From Paenibacillus oceani (GTDB lineage: Bacteria > Bacillota > Bacilli > Paenibacillales > NBRC-103111), in the NCBI RefSeq assembly GCF_014705615.1, contig NZ_JACXJA010000001.1, positions 186,001 to 250,000 of the forward strand: a DNA stretch of 64,000 nucleotides, given 5' to 3'. Under the pieces are notes generated by a model, which saw only the letters and a program-made list of their open reading frames with translations, ran no database searches and was not told the DNA's origin. The position numbers were made by a program, and so were the translations under genes. Position 1 is the first letter of the stretch. Every line of letters begins with the position of its first letter. Of this stretch, positions 32,648 through 40,864 are shown in pieces.

Positions 32648-33478
32648 ATGCCCCATGAACATGACAAGGATCGGATCCAGGAATTGATTCGCTTGTATGA
32701 ATCGAAGGGAGAACCGAAGTATTTTGATGAAGCCCATGAACGGCTTACCCAAGAAATATCCGAAAACCCGGATAACGCCGACCTGCTTCGACAATTGAGC
32801 TACCTGCACGAATGCAAGGCGAGTCGAGAGATTCGAAAGGCAGCGGGACTCTTGGAAAAGGCCATTGAGCTAAGCCCGGAGGAACCCGCCTTTCACCGGC
32901 AGTTGGTTCGTCTCCGTTCGCGGGCATTGGAAGATAACCGTTCCGTACAATATTACAAAAAATGGATCCACGCCCGACCGGATGATGCGGTAGGTTACAC
33001 GATGCTGGCTGAAGTGTATTTGAAAATGTTTCAGCTGGAAGAGGCAAGAAAAGTGATCGAAACGGGGCTAAAGATCCATCCGGCACAATTCGATCTGATC
33101 TTGCTGGAAGGGGAGCTTTTCGCCAAACAAGGTATGATCGACAGCGCTCTTGCATCGTGGAAACGCGCCTGCGAGCTGGACCCGGCCAATGCCGAGCTGC
33201 ATGAGAAAGTCGGCGAGCAGCACGCCAAATTTGGCCGGTTAGACCATGCTTTAGGCTATTGGGAGAAAGCCCGCGAGCTGGATCCGAAGCTGATTCGTAC
33301 CCGGTTCTCGGCGGTGTTTCTGCTGGAGCATGCGGGAAGGTTGGAGGAAGCGATTCACGAATGGAAGGAAATCGTATCGTTTCTTCATGCCAATGGGTTC
33401 CACCACGAAGCGGAATGGCCGCAGCGGGAGCTTCAAAGGGTGGAGAATAAAAAGAAGGGGATGGATACTCCTTATTGA
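32648..33478 (+). CDS. TPR-repeat protein
   Basis: A 276-residue soluble protein built of TPR helices across most of its length, e.g. AAGLLEKAIELSPEEPAFHR, YKKWIHARPDDAVGYTMLAE, ALASWKRACELDPANAELHE, ALGYWEKARELDPK. Such repeats bind peptides and scaffold complexes. AAAGGAGCATAAATTC precedes the ATG. It is the third gene of the ECF sigma operon (4 bp after the 72-residue gene). Confidence 0.85.
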   Translation: MPHEHDKDRIQELIRLYESKGEPKYFDEAHERLTQEISENPDNADLLRQLSYLHECKASREIRKAAGLLEKAIELSPEEPAFHRQLVRLRSRALEDNRSVQYYKKWIHARPDDAVGYTMLAEVYLKMFQLEEARKVIETGLKIHPAQFDLILLEGELFAKQGMIDSALASWKRACELDPANAELHEKVGEQHAKFGRLDHALGYWEKARELDPKLIRTRFSAVFLLEHAGRLEEAIHEWKEIVSFLHANGFHHEAEWPQRELQRVENKKKGMDTPY

Positions 33479-33530
33479 CGATATGGACAGCAGAACTATT
33501 TATGTAACTTCTATATAGTCACATCAAATT

Positions 33531-33560
33531 AAAACCGCCCGAGATTAATCTTCGGGCGAG
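33531..33560. terminator. Bidirectional terminator
   Basis: CGCCCGA-GATTAATCT-TCGGGCG with GGTTTTAA on the minus side and GAGTTTC on the plus side. It separates the convergent TPR and toxin genes. Confidence 0.75.
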
Positions 33561-33562
33561 TT

Positions 33563-33859
33563 TCAGTTCTTAAGATATCGTTTTAGCTCTTCATAGAAGT
33601 TTTCTCTGGAACCGGCTAGAATGACGACTACCAGTTCGCCGGCTTCATTTTCCTCTAACCGGTAGGCTATCTCATAATTCGTGCCTTGATAAGAAACATC
33701 GTACCCGTAAACGCCGGTTAAGTCGCCTGTTTTTTGTTCCCCTATTGACGGATCAAGTCGAATCGCTGTTATTGCATCCAAATAAGCTTTCTTTAGCGGT
33801 TTTTCGACCAACTTCTTAAAATATCGTTTTGCGGGACTAAGATAGGTAACGGGAAGCAT
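33563..33859 (-). CDS. RelE/ParE-family toxin
   Basis: A 98-residue protein of the RelE/ParE superfamily: YLSPAKRYFKKLVEKPLKKA, LDPSIGEQKTGDLTGVYGYD, YEIAYRLEENEAGELVVVIL and a C-terminal REN-FYEELKRYL helix. RelE toxins cut mRNA on the ribosome; ParE types hit gyrase; the pattern does not settle which. It abuts the antitoxin gene with no gap. The pair lies in AT-rich DNA distinct from its neighbours, suggesting horizontal acquisition. Confidence 0.85.
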   Translation of the reverse strand: MLPVTYLSPAKRYFKKLVEKPLKKAYLDAITAIRLDPSIGEQKTGDLTGVYGYDVSYQGTNYEIAYRLEENEAGELVVVILAGSRENFYEELKRYLKN

Positions 33860-34246
33860 CTAATCCCCCATAACGTCGCCAAAAATGTCTTCCGTTTCGT
33901 CGTCGCCAGTTCCTTTAAAGCTACGGGCTGTTTTGTCGGATTCGGCTATTAATTTTTTAATTGCAACGTGAAGTTCGCCTTGTTTTTGGCGGAATTTTTC
34001 CAATAGCTGCTCGCCTGTAAATCCTTCTTTGATTAGATCGGCTAAAATAAGATCCGCAAAATAGTCGTTCCCCACATGTTCACGAACAGGGCGCATGATG
34101 ATGTGATTTCCCTTAATTCCGAATTCTACTTCATCTTTAATCCCTGCTTGTTCAAAGAGCTTTTGAGGAATTGTAACTTGGCGCTTTGGAGAGACACGCG
34201 CACGTTTCCAATCCATACGGCCCACCGCCTCATCTGCTATTGCCAT
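33860..34246 (-). CDS. AbrB/SpoVT-type antitoxin
   Basis: A 128-residue protein. An N-terminal swapped-hairpin AbrB/MazE domain (residues 17-55: SPKRQVTIPQKLFEQAGIKD, then EVEFGIKGNHIIMRP) binds DNA. A long helical acidic C-terminus (FTGEQLLEKFRQKQGELHVA) should wrap the toxin. Upstream of the toxin gene in the same operon, as usual for antitoxins; it probably represses its own promoter in the AT-rich region 34247-34330. Confidence 0.85.
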   Translation of the reverse strand: MAIADEAVGRMDWKRARVSPKRQVTIPQKLFEQAGIKDEVEFGIKGNHIIMRPVREHVGNDYFADLILADLIKEGFTGEQLLEKFRQKQGELHVAIKKLIAESDKTARSFKGTGDDETEDIFGDVMGD

Positions 34247-34457
34247 AATATTATCCCTCCTTTATTTGTTTTATTCCTAGAAAACAAATTTCTTTGTTTC
34301 CTTACTTCCTACTTTACACGAAATTTTATAGTTTTACATCTCTTTATCAAAATGAATTTGTTCAGAAAGGCCGCCTTCATTCGAAAGATCCCTATAGACA
34401 TTTACAGGAAAGATTTAATTAAATTAAACTTTCCCGTCCCATCGGCACAATCCCCCG

Positions 34458-34502
34458 TTGACAACAATACAATATATCGTTTATTTTTAAATCGATATAT
34501 CG
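34458..34502 (+). promoter_or_regulatory. PadR promoter with ATATATCG operator
   Basis: TTGACA at 34458-34463, then ATATATCG (34472-34479) and its inverted partner CGATATAT (34493-34500). The dyad covers the expected -10 region. A CGATATATCG core recurs at 35088-35099. Confidence 0.6.
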
Positions 34503-34531
34503 TTAATTCGAATAGATGGAGATGATCCGAT

Positions 34532-35164
34532 ATGAGAAAACGACCGGATTGGGGATGCCGGGGAGAAGGACGCGGCGGCGGACCCGGGAGACGTTATTTT
34601 GGCCGGGGAAATGTGAAATTTGCCTTGCTGGAGCTGTTGGCCAAGGAACCGATGCACGGCTATCAGATGATGAAAGCGCTTGAAGAGCGTTCGGACGGCA
34701 GATATACGCCAAGCGCCGGCTCGATTTACCCGACGCTGCAAATGATGGAGGACCGGGGCTGGATCGATCCCGAGGAGGAAGGCGGGAAGAAGGTGTACCG
34801 GGCTACGGCCGCCGGCCTTGCTGCTTTGAAGGAGTGGAATGAACAGAGCCGCAGCGAGTGCGAGCGGTTGGATGCGGAACCGCTCTCCTCCCGGGAGCGC
34901 CGGCTGGGGGATACGTTCGAGTTGATCCGGCTGCTGACGAAGGCGGAGAAAAAGGCGTCCTTCTCGGCCGGTTACGCCGCCAAATACGAATCGTTTCTGA
35001 ACACGTCGCTGCAGGAGCTTCGGACGCTTCTTACCGACGGCCGAACCGAAGAATCGCGTGACCGAAATCAGGCGGCTGACGATGTTACCGATATATCGGA
35101 GTCGGAAGATACTGATAGAGACGATACATCTGCCATCCAATCGAAGCCTCGACGGGGAGAGTGA
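34532..35164 (+). CDS. PadR-family regulator of the downstream ABC gene
   Basis: A 210-residue PadR protein. The winged helix lies at about 26-100 (FALLELLAKEPMHGYQMMKA, SAGSIYPTLQMMEDRGWIDP, KKVYRATAAGLAALKEW). The N-terminus is Arg/Gly-rich (GRGGGPGRRYFGRG) and the C-terminus from about 175 is an acidic Asp/Glu/Ser tail, longer than usual. Its stop overlaps the region of the ABC start. PadR proteins of this kind repress multidrug ABC genes until a drug binds. Confidence 0.9.
   Translation: MRKRPDWGCRGEGRGGGPGRRYFGRGNVKFALLELLAKEPMHGYQMMKALEERSDGRYTPSAGSIYPTLQMMEDRGWIDPEEEGGKKVYRATAAGLAALKEWNEQSRSECERLDAEPLSSRERRLGDTFELIRLLTKAEKKASFSAGYAAKYESFLNTSLQELRTLLTDGRTEESRDRNQAADDVTDISESEDTDRDDTSAIQSKPRRGE
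35088..35099. promoter_or_regulatory. Second PadR-type operator inside the padR 3' end
   Basis: CCGATATATCGG, a perfect 12-bp palindrome, repeats the CGATATATCG core of the upstream operator. It lies 70 bp before the ABC start, within the PadR coding sequence. Confidence 0.5.
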
Positions 35165-35169
35165 TCGCG

Positions 35170-36987
35170 ATGGAGAACCGGTGGGGAAGAACGCGGCCTC
35201 ACGATGACAGACCGCCGACGAAAATCAAAGACAAGACGATCCGGAATATGTACAAACGGATGTTTTTCCACGTTAAAGGGCATTGGTCTCTTCTGCTACT
35301 TGCACTCGTCTGCCTGATCGCCAACTCGCTGCTTGAATTCGTCATCCCGCAGCTCACCCGCTACACGATCGACGTCGCGATTCCGGCGAAAGACTACCAG
35401 GTACTGCCCTGGATTGCCGGAGGCGTGCTTGGGACGGCCGTACTGCTCGGGCTGTTCGGCTATTGGAGCAGCACTACGCTGGCTTCCGTGGGGCAACGCG
35501 CGATCTTCGATTTGCGTAACGAGCTGTACCGTCATCTGCAAAACCTCGACATGGCTTACTATGACCGCAACCGGACTGGCGACCTGATGTCCAGGGTGAC
35601 AAGCGATGTGGGCATGCTGCAGCAGCTCGTCTCCAACGGCATGATGCAGATTGCGACCGACCTGTTCACCTTTACCGCTATCGCCCTATATATGTTTTAC
35701 GTGGATTGGCAGTTAACGCTGCTGATGCTGGCGACCTTCCCGCTCATGCTGTTCACCACAAGAATGTTCAGCAAGCGGATTCGCTCCTCGTTCAAAACCG
35801 TCCAGCAATCCGTAGCCGAAGTAAGCAATCATCTGCAGGATACGTTAAGCGGCATCCGGGTGATCAAATCGTTCGCGAACGAAGACTACGAGTCCGAGCG
35901 GTTCGCCGTCCGAAGCGAAACGAATATGAGAGCGAACCTCCGCACCGTCCGGCTGCGTGCCGTCTACGAGCCGATCATCGATCTGCTGAACTACCTCGGG
36001 ATGGTCGCGGTCCTCGTATTCGGCGCTTGGCAGGTGATCCGCGGCAACCTGACCGTCGGTACGATCGTCGCCTTTCTCGCTTATCTCCGGCTGCTGCAAA
36101 ATCCGATCCGCCACTTCAGCCGCATTCTGAATACGATCCAGCAGTCTGCCGCCGCCTACGAGCGCATCACCGAGGTGCTGGAGACGAAACCGCAAGTGAC
36201 GGAAAAACCGGACGCGATCCCGCTCCCGCCCGTCCGCGGTCATATCCGGTTTCGCGGCGTCGGGTTCTCCTACCGGGGCGACGTGCAGGTTCTGAAAGAT
36301 TTCAATCTGGAGATCAATCCGGGCAAAGTGACCGCCCTGGTCGGACCGTCCGGCGCAGGCAAATCGACCGTCGCGCATCTGATCGCCCGTTTCTACGACC
36401 CGCAGCAAGGGTTCATTACGATGGACGGTCATGAGCTGAAGGACATTACGCTGAAGTCGCTGCGCGAGCAGATGGGCGTCGTGTCGCAGGATATCGTGCT
36501 CTTTAACGGCACGGTGCGCGATAATATCCGTTACGGCAAGCCCGATGCGACCGAGGCGGAGATTATGGCGGCAGCCAGAGCGGCGAACGCTCACGACTTT
36601 ATCGTATCGTTCCCCAGCGGCTACGATGCGGAGATCGGGGAGCGCGGCGTGAAGCTGTCTGGCGGCCAGAAACAGCGCCTGTCGATCGCCCGTGCGATCT
36701 TGAAAAATCCGCGGCTGATCGTGCTCGACGAAGCGACCGCATCGCTCGATACGGAGTCCGAGCATCTGATTCAGGACGCACTGTCCCGCCTGCTGGCCGG
36801 ACGTACGTGTCTCGTCATCGCCCACCGGCTCTCCACCATCCAGTCGGCCGACCGGATCGTCGTATTGGACAGAGGCACCATCGCCGAGTCCGGTACGCAC
36901 GACCAATTGCTCGCCTTAAACGGCAAATACCGCAGATTGTACGATTTGCAGTTTCCGCAGGATCAGGGCGAGCCAAATCCGACCTAG
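35170..36987 (+). CDS. ABC exporter half-transporter (homodimer type)
   Basis: A 605-residue membrane/ATPase fusion. Six TM helices occupy about 35-320, then Walker A GPSGAGKST (392-400), signature LSGGQKQR (near 496) and Walker B LIVLDEATASLD with the catalytic Glu. All sites are canonical, so a homodimeric MsbA/LmrA-like exporter is likely. ATG 35170 is favoured because GGGGAG lies 10 bp upstream; a GTG nine bases earlier overlaps the PadR stop. Forms a two-gene operon with PadR. Confidence 0.9.
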   Translation: MENRWGRTRPHDDRPPTKIKDKTIRNMYKRMFFHVKGHWSLLLLALVCLIANSLLEFVIPQLTRYTIDVAIPAKDYQVLPWIAGGVLGTAVLLGLFGYWSSTTLASVGQRAIFDLRNELYRHLQNLDMAYYDRNRTGDLMSRVTSDVGMLQQLVSNGMMQIATDLFTFTAIALYMFYVDWQLTLLMLATFPLMLFTTRMFSKRIRSSFKTVQQSVAEVSNHLQDTLSGIRVIKSFANEDYESERFAVRSETNMRANLRTVRLRAVYEPIIDLLNYLGMVAVLVFGAWQVIRGNLTVGTIVAFLAYLRLLQNPIRHFSRILNTIQQSAAAYERITEVLETKPQVTEKPDAIPLPPVRGHIRFRGVGFSYRGDVQVLKDFNLEINPGKVTALVGPSGAGKSTVAHLIARFYDPQQGFITMDGHELKDITLKSLREQMGVVSQDIVLFNGTVRDNIRYGKPDATEAEIMAAARAANAHDFIVSFPSGYDAEIGERGVKLSGGQKQRLSIARAILKNPRLIVLDEATASLDTESEHLIQDALSRLLAGRTCLVIAHRLSTIQSADRIVVLDRGTIAESGTHDQLLALNGKYRRLYDLQFPQDQGEPNPT

Positions 36988-37129
36988 CTTTATAGAGAGC
37001 GCAACCTTCCGCATGCACGGTTACCGGGATGCCGAGACGTTCGTCGCGCAATTCACTTTATGTGTGATATAATTCCCTTCAAACGGACATACGGCCGTTC
37101 GTTCCGGCGTCCTTTAGGGAGGTGCTCGC

Positions 37130-38191
37130 ATGTTATTTTTCAGCAGACTATTTCTACGCATGATTCATATGAGCAACCGGGTCGTTTTCGGAACAGCCGG
37201 TCTTCTCCTGCTGCTCAGCTCGTTTTTGATCTACTGGCTGGAGCCGGAAACCTACGAGAATCCGTTTAACGGCTTCTGGTGGGTGATGACAACGGTCACT
37301 ACGGTCGGATACGGGGATTTTTATCCGCACACCGTGCCCGGCAAGCTGCTTGGCATATTTCTGTACTTGTTCGGGATCAGCCTTATATCCGTCGTTATCA
37401 GCAAGATGATCGACTTCATCTTCGCATATCACCGCAAAAAGGAGGAGGGCAAATTGCGTTACACGGGCGAAAGTCACTTTGTGCTGATCGATTGGAGCAA
37501 ACACGCCGAACTCGCCATACAGGAAATTCGGCGAAGCGACCCCGAAGCGGAGATCGTCCTGATTGCCCAGCTCCCGAAAACTCCCATCTCCGACGAACGG
37601 GTCCACTATATTCAGGGCAATCCCGTGCTGCGGGAGACGCTCGACAGCGCCAATCTATCCAAAGCGAGATCCGTATTTTTATTCGCCGACGATATGACGG
37701 AAAACCAGCTATTCATCCGGGACAGCTCGTTTATAGACGGCAAAACGCTGCTGATCGCCACAACGATCGAGCGATACTTTCAACACGTCCATACCGTTGT
37801 GGAAGTAAGGGACCGGAACAATATACCGAACTTTACACATGTGAAAGTAGATGAATTTATCGTCGGCTCGGAGACGGTGTCCCGGCTTGCGGTGCGCTCC
37901 GCCTTCAACCACGGGGCGTCACGGCTTGTCTCGCAGCTGCTGACAAGCCACGAGGGCGGCGATTTGTACGAGATCCGCAAACGTCCTCAATGGAAAACGT
38001 TCCGCGACGCCTTCGAGGAACTGCTGCGGGAAGGCGCAACCTTGCTTTCTGATGGCGACAATCTTAACGTCAGCCGACGACTGGATGAGCCGATTCCCGA
38101 AGACGCCAAGCTGTTTGTTATCTGCGACAGCGAGACGTATACACGCTTGATCGGTGGAACCCCCAGCGGCCGAAATACAAGTTTAAAATAA
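37130..38191 (+). CDS. Two-TM potassium channel with RCK domain
   Basis: A 353-residue YugO-like K+ channel. TM1 (VVFGTAGLLLLLSSFLIYWL), pore helix and filter TTVTTVGYGDFYP (near 55-67), and TM2 (LLGIFLYLFGISLISVVISK) are followed by an RCK/TrkA-N domain starting HFVLIDWSKHAELAIQEIRR and TrkA-C-like C-terminus. In B. subtilis YugO carries electrical signals in biofilms. Residue Asp in FVLIDWS replaces the usual Gly-rich nucleotide loop, so ligand binding may differ. AGGGAGGTGCTCGC precedes the ATG. Confidence 0.9.
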   Translation: MLFFSRLFLRMIHMSNRVVFGTAGLLLLLSSFLIYWLEPETYENPFNGFWWVMTTVTTVGYGDFYPHTVPGKLLGIFLYLFGISLISVVISKMIDFIFAYHRKKEEGKLRYTGESHFVLIDWSKHAELAIQEIRRSDPEAEIVLIAQLPKTPISDERVHYIQGNPVLRETLDSANLSKARSVFLFADDMTENQLFIRDSSFIDGKTLLIATTIERYFQHVHTVVEVRDRNNIPNFTHVKVDEFIVGSETVSRLAVRSAFNHGASRLVSQLLTSHEGGDLYEIRKRPQWKTFRDAFEELLREGATLLSDGDNLNVSRRLDEPIPEDAKLFVICDSETYTRLIGGTPSGRNTSLK

Positions 38192-38192
38192 A

Positions 38193-38222
38193 AGCAGGAG
38201 GGCTTTTATCCGCTCTCCTGCT
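38193..38222 (-). terminator. Terminator of the DUF4097 gene
   Basis: AGCAGGAG ... CTCCTGCT hairpin; on the minus strand it is followed by TTTATTTT. It lies between convergent genes and may serve the K+ channel gene too. Confidence 0.7.
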
Positions 38223-38294
38223 CCCATTATATCGGATTCGATTTGATTTCAGTTCTCACTCTCCGTTCCTTCATCCGATCGGTTTCTACCCGTA

Positions 38295-39044
38295 CTACTT
38301 TTTGTTCGTATAGGATCCCTTCACGTCGCTGACCTCTACGCCGCCCGATCCGTCGCTGCGTATCGTAACATCCTTTTCCACGCCCCGGATGACGATGTCG
38401 CCGCTCTCGTCATCGATGACGACGCTGCCGTTGATATCACGAAGCTCGATCTCTCCGCTCTCGTCCTCTATCGTCACATCGCCGGTATGATTGCGGATCT
38501 TCATATCACCCGATTGGTCGTCGATCTTCACGTCACCGGAAGAGCCGGTTATCTCGATATCCCCGGACTGGTCCTTGATCTCGATCTTGCCCTGAACGCC
38601 TTTAACAACCATATCTCCGGACTGATCAATGATGCTGACGTCTCCTTGTATATCTGAAATGTGCAAGTCACCCGATTCGTCGTCTACCGTCACGTTCAGC
38701 TTGGACGGCACCGTTACCGTAATATCCATCGACCGGTTGTTGAAGCCGAACTCCGACTTGAATCGGGAGACCAGCTTGGCCGTCTTGCCGTCCTTCTCGA
38801 GCGTGAACACCACCGCTTTATCCTCCGCCCCCTGGGCGCTGCGAATCGTAGCGACCGCCCGGATCGAATCCGCCTGATCGTCGCCTTTTATCGTAAAGTC
38901 GCCGGACGCGGTATCCACTTGAAGCGTTTCTATCGATTGTGCGGGCAGTTCCAGCTCCCTCTTCCCTTCTTTCATCGCGAAGCCGCAGCCCGTTATCCCG
39001 ATCATTCCCGCCAGCAATACCGGCAGCCCCCAACGTTTCCACAT
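38295..39044 (-). CDS. DUF4097 beta-solenoid lipoprotein
   Basis: A 249-residue protein with signal peptide and lipobox ITGC (Cys20). Residues about 118-230 are six nearly perfect 18-residue repeats beginning D(E/Q)SG(D/E) (e.g. DQSGDMVVKGVQGKIEIK, DQSGDIEITGSSGDVKID, DESGEIELRDINGSVVID), which should fold as a regular beta-solenoid with Asp on one face. DUF4097 proteins often go with envelope stress systems. ATG 39044 is chosen because TAGGAG lies 8 bp upstream; a GTG 9 bases earlier overlaps that site. Transcribed alone. Confidence 0.85.
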   Translation of the reverse strand: MWKRWGLPVLLAGMIGITGCGFAMKEGKRELELPAQSIETLQVDTASGDFTIKGDDQADSIRAVATIRSAQGAEDKAVVFTLEKDGKTAKLVSRFKSEFGFNNRSMDITVTVPSKLNVTVDDESGDLHISDIQGDVSIIDQSGDMVVKGVQGKIEIKDQSGDIEITGSSGDVKIDDQSGDMKIRNHTGDVTIEDESGEIELRDINGSVVIDDESGDIVIRGVEKDVTIRSDGSGGVEVSDVKGSYTNKK

Positions 39045-39261
39045 ATCCGTCACTCCTAATGTTCTTGATTCTCGCCCTGTTGTTCCCTGTTACCATCATA
39101 CCATTGCCCCCTCCCCCGCTCTACGGACTTCGGAATGTATTGGGACCCGGTCTGAGGTCGAGTTGCCATACGGCTGCAGACCGAACCGCCGGGGCGTGAG
39201 GTGAGCATCATGTTCCGTTGCGCTTGGTGGCATACTAGGAATGGACAGGAGGGATTCGCAG

Positions 39262-39624
39262 GTGATTACCAAAATTGCAACGGCGGCCATATACGTAGAA
39301 GACCAGCAGCGCTCCAAAGCATTCTGGTCGGAGAAAGCCGGATTCCATATTGTGAGGGAAACGCCGATGGGCGCTTCCGGAAGCTGGATCGAGGTCGCTC
39401 CGTTTGGCGCGGAAACGGCGCTCGTTATCTATCCGCGAAGTATGATGGACAACTGGAGCGAGCTGAAGCCGTCCCTCGTATTCGACTGCGAGGACATTGG
39501 TGCAACTTACGAGACGATGAAGCGCAACGGGGTTTTATTCCAAGGGGAGCCGAAAACGATGCAGTGGGGCACCTACGTCGCATTTGTGGATGAGGAAGGG
39601 AATTCGTTTTTGTTGAAAGGCTGA
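39262..39624 (+). CDS. VOC (glyoxalase/bleomycin resistance-like) family protein
   Basis: A 120-residue single VOC module: TKIATAAIYVEDQQRSKAFW, EKAGFHIVRETPMG, WIEVAPFGAETALVIYP and TYVAFVDEEGNSFLL. Members bind metal and act on small electrophiles or antibiotics; the substrate is unknown. GTG 39262 with AGGAGGGATTCGCA before it is preferred over an ATG 21 bp upstream, and it fits the family start. Confidence 0.85.
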   Translation: MITKIATAAIYVEDQQRSKAFWSEKAGFHIVRETPMGASGSWIEVAPFGAETALVIYPRSMMDNWSELKPSLVFDCEDIGATYETMKRNGVLFQGEPKTMQWGTYVAFVDEEGNSFLLKG

Positions 39625-39760
39625 ACGGTTCGGCAAGCAGCCGCTTCCGGATGGAGGGACGGCATGAATCGGTGTAAAGATGAAAAGGCGACCTGAACGC
39701 TTCGCGGTGATCTCCCGGGCTGCGGGCAAGTTCCGCACATACGTATGCTCCGGCATGTCA

Positions 39761-40654
39761 TCAGAGCGGAATCGAAGCCCGGTCCAGCAGCAGCAGCTCC
39801 CGGAACACATCCGCGGCCCGGGTGTGGAACTTCGTTGCGGGAGTGATCAAATAAAACCGGCGCGCAACGGGGGTTCCCTGTACATGCAATCGCTTCAAAG
39901 TGCCAAGGGCGATTTCTTTGCGGACGGCCCATCTCGATAGCAGCGTAATGCCGAGCCCCGCCTCTACCGACTCTTTGATCAGCTGGTTGCTGCCGAATTC
40001 CATAAACGACCTCGGTCGGAATCCGAGCCTCGCGAACATCGATTCCACCGCATCTCTCGTCCCCGAACCGGACTCCCGTACGATCCAGGTCTCCTCCGCC
40101 AAGTCCGTGATTGCCACCGGCTCCTGCCCGGCCAGCCGATGGGCGGACGACACCATGACATCCATCAGATCCTCCGCAAAAGGCTCGATATGCAGCTTCT
40201 CATGAGGAAATTCGCCTTCGACGATGCCGATCTCGAACTCGCTTCCGGCTACCCCCTCCGAGATATCCTTCGTATTGCCGATCGTGATCGCCGGTTGGAT
40301 CAAAGGATACTGCTCCTGCAGTCTGGCGATAATACGCGGAAGCACATACTCCCCGAACGTATAGCTCGCCCCGATCGCCAATGGCCCGGTCGCCTTGTGC
40401 AGCAGATCGTCGACCAGGTACTGCATGCGCGAATATAATCCGACGATTTCTTTGGCATGGTGGTAGACGATCTCGCCGGCCTTGTTCAGCTGAACGTACT
40501 TGCTGCTGCGGTCAAGCAGCTTCGTTCCGGCATTTCGCTCGAGCATCTGGATATATTGGCTTACCGCCGGCTGCGTCATATGCAGCTCTTCCGCCGCCCG
40601 GGTGAAGTTCTTTTTCTCCGCAACCGTAATAAAGACAAGCAATGCCTGATCCAT
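39761..40654 (-). CDS. LysR-family regulator divergent from yeiH
   Basis: A 297-residue LysR protein: HTH at 1-62 (VFITVAEKKNFTRAAEELHM, TQPAVSQYIQMLERNAGTKL) and a periplasmic-binding-like effector domain. GGGGGAGTTTAG precedes the ATG. Divergent from the YeiH gene, as YeiE is in enterobacteria and CysL-like proteins are in Bacilli, so it probably responds to a sulfur compound such as sulfite and controls the exporter. Ends just after the converging VOC gene (137-bp gap). Confidence 0.9.
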   Translation of the reverse strand: MDQALLVFITVAEKKNFTRAAEELHMTQPAVSQYIQMLERNAGTKLLDRSSKYVQLNKAGEIVYHHAKEIVGLYSRMQYLVDDLLHKATGPLAIGASYTFGEYVLPRIIARLQEQYPLIQPAITIGNTKDISEGVAGSEFEIGIVEGEFPHEKLHIEPFAEDLMDVMVSSAHRLAGQEPVAITDLAEETWIVRESGSGTRDAVESMFARLGFRPRSFMEFGSNQLIKESVEAGLGITLLSRWAVRKEIALGTLKRLHVQGTPVARRFYLITPATKFHTRAADVFRELLLLDRASIPL

Positions 40655-40769
40655 CTAAACTCCCCCGCCATGTCATGTCATCGTTAACAGGTTATCGCAA
40701 ATACATCGCCCGGTGAGGAGGATCGAGAATCCGATAATCTGACCGTCCATCTTAAAACCCAATCCAATC

Positions 40770-40803
40770 ATAAGTTAAAACTTATCGTTTATATCATAAC
40801 GAT
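40770..40803. promoter_or_regulatory. LysR binding region between lysR and yeiH
   Basis: Two adjacent inverted repeats: ATAAGTT-AA-AACTTAT (40770-40785, perfect, with the LysR T-N11-A form) and ATCGTT-N8-AACGAT (40784-40803). The pair fits a recognition plus activation site. Confidence 0.6.
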
Positions 40804-40864
40804 TTATTTCCCTTATTTCAAGGAACGCCGTATGCTGAAGGTGACGAAACCGGAGGTGCTCAGA

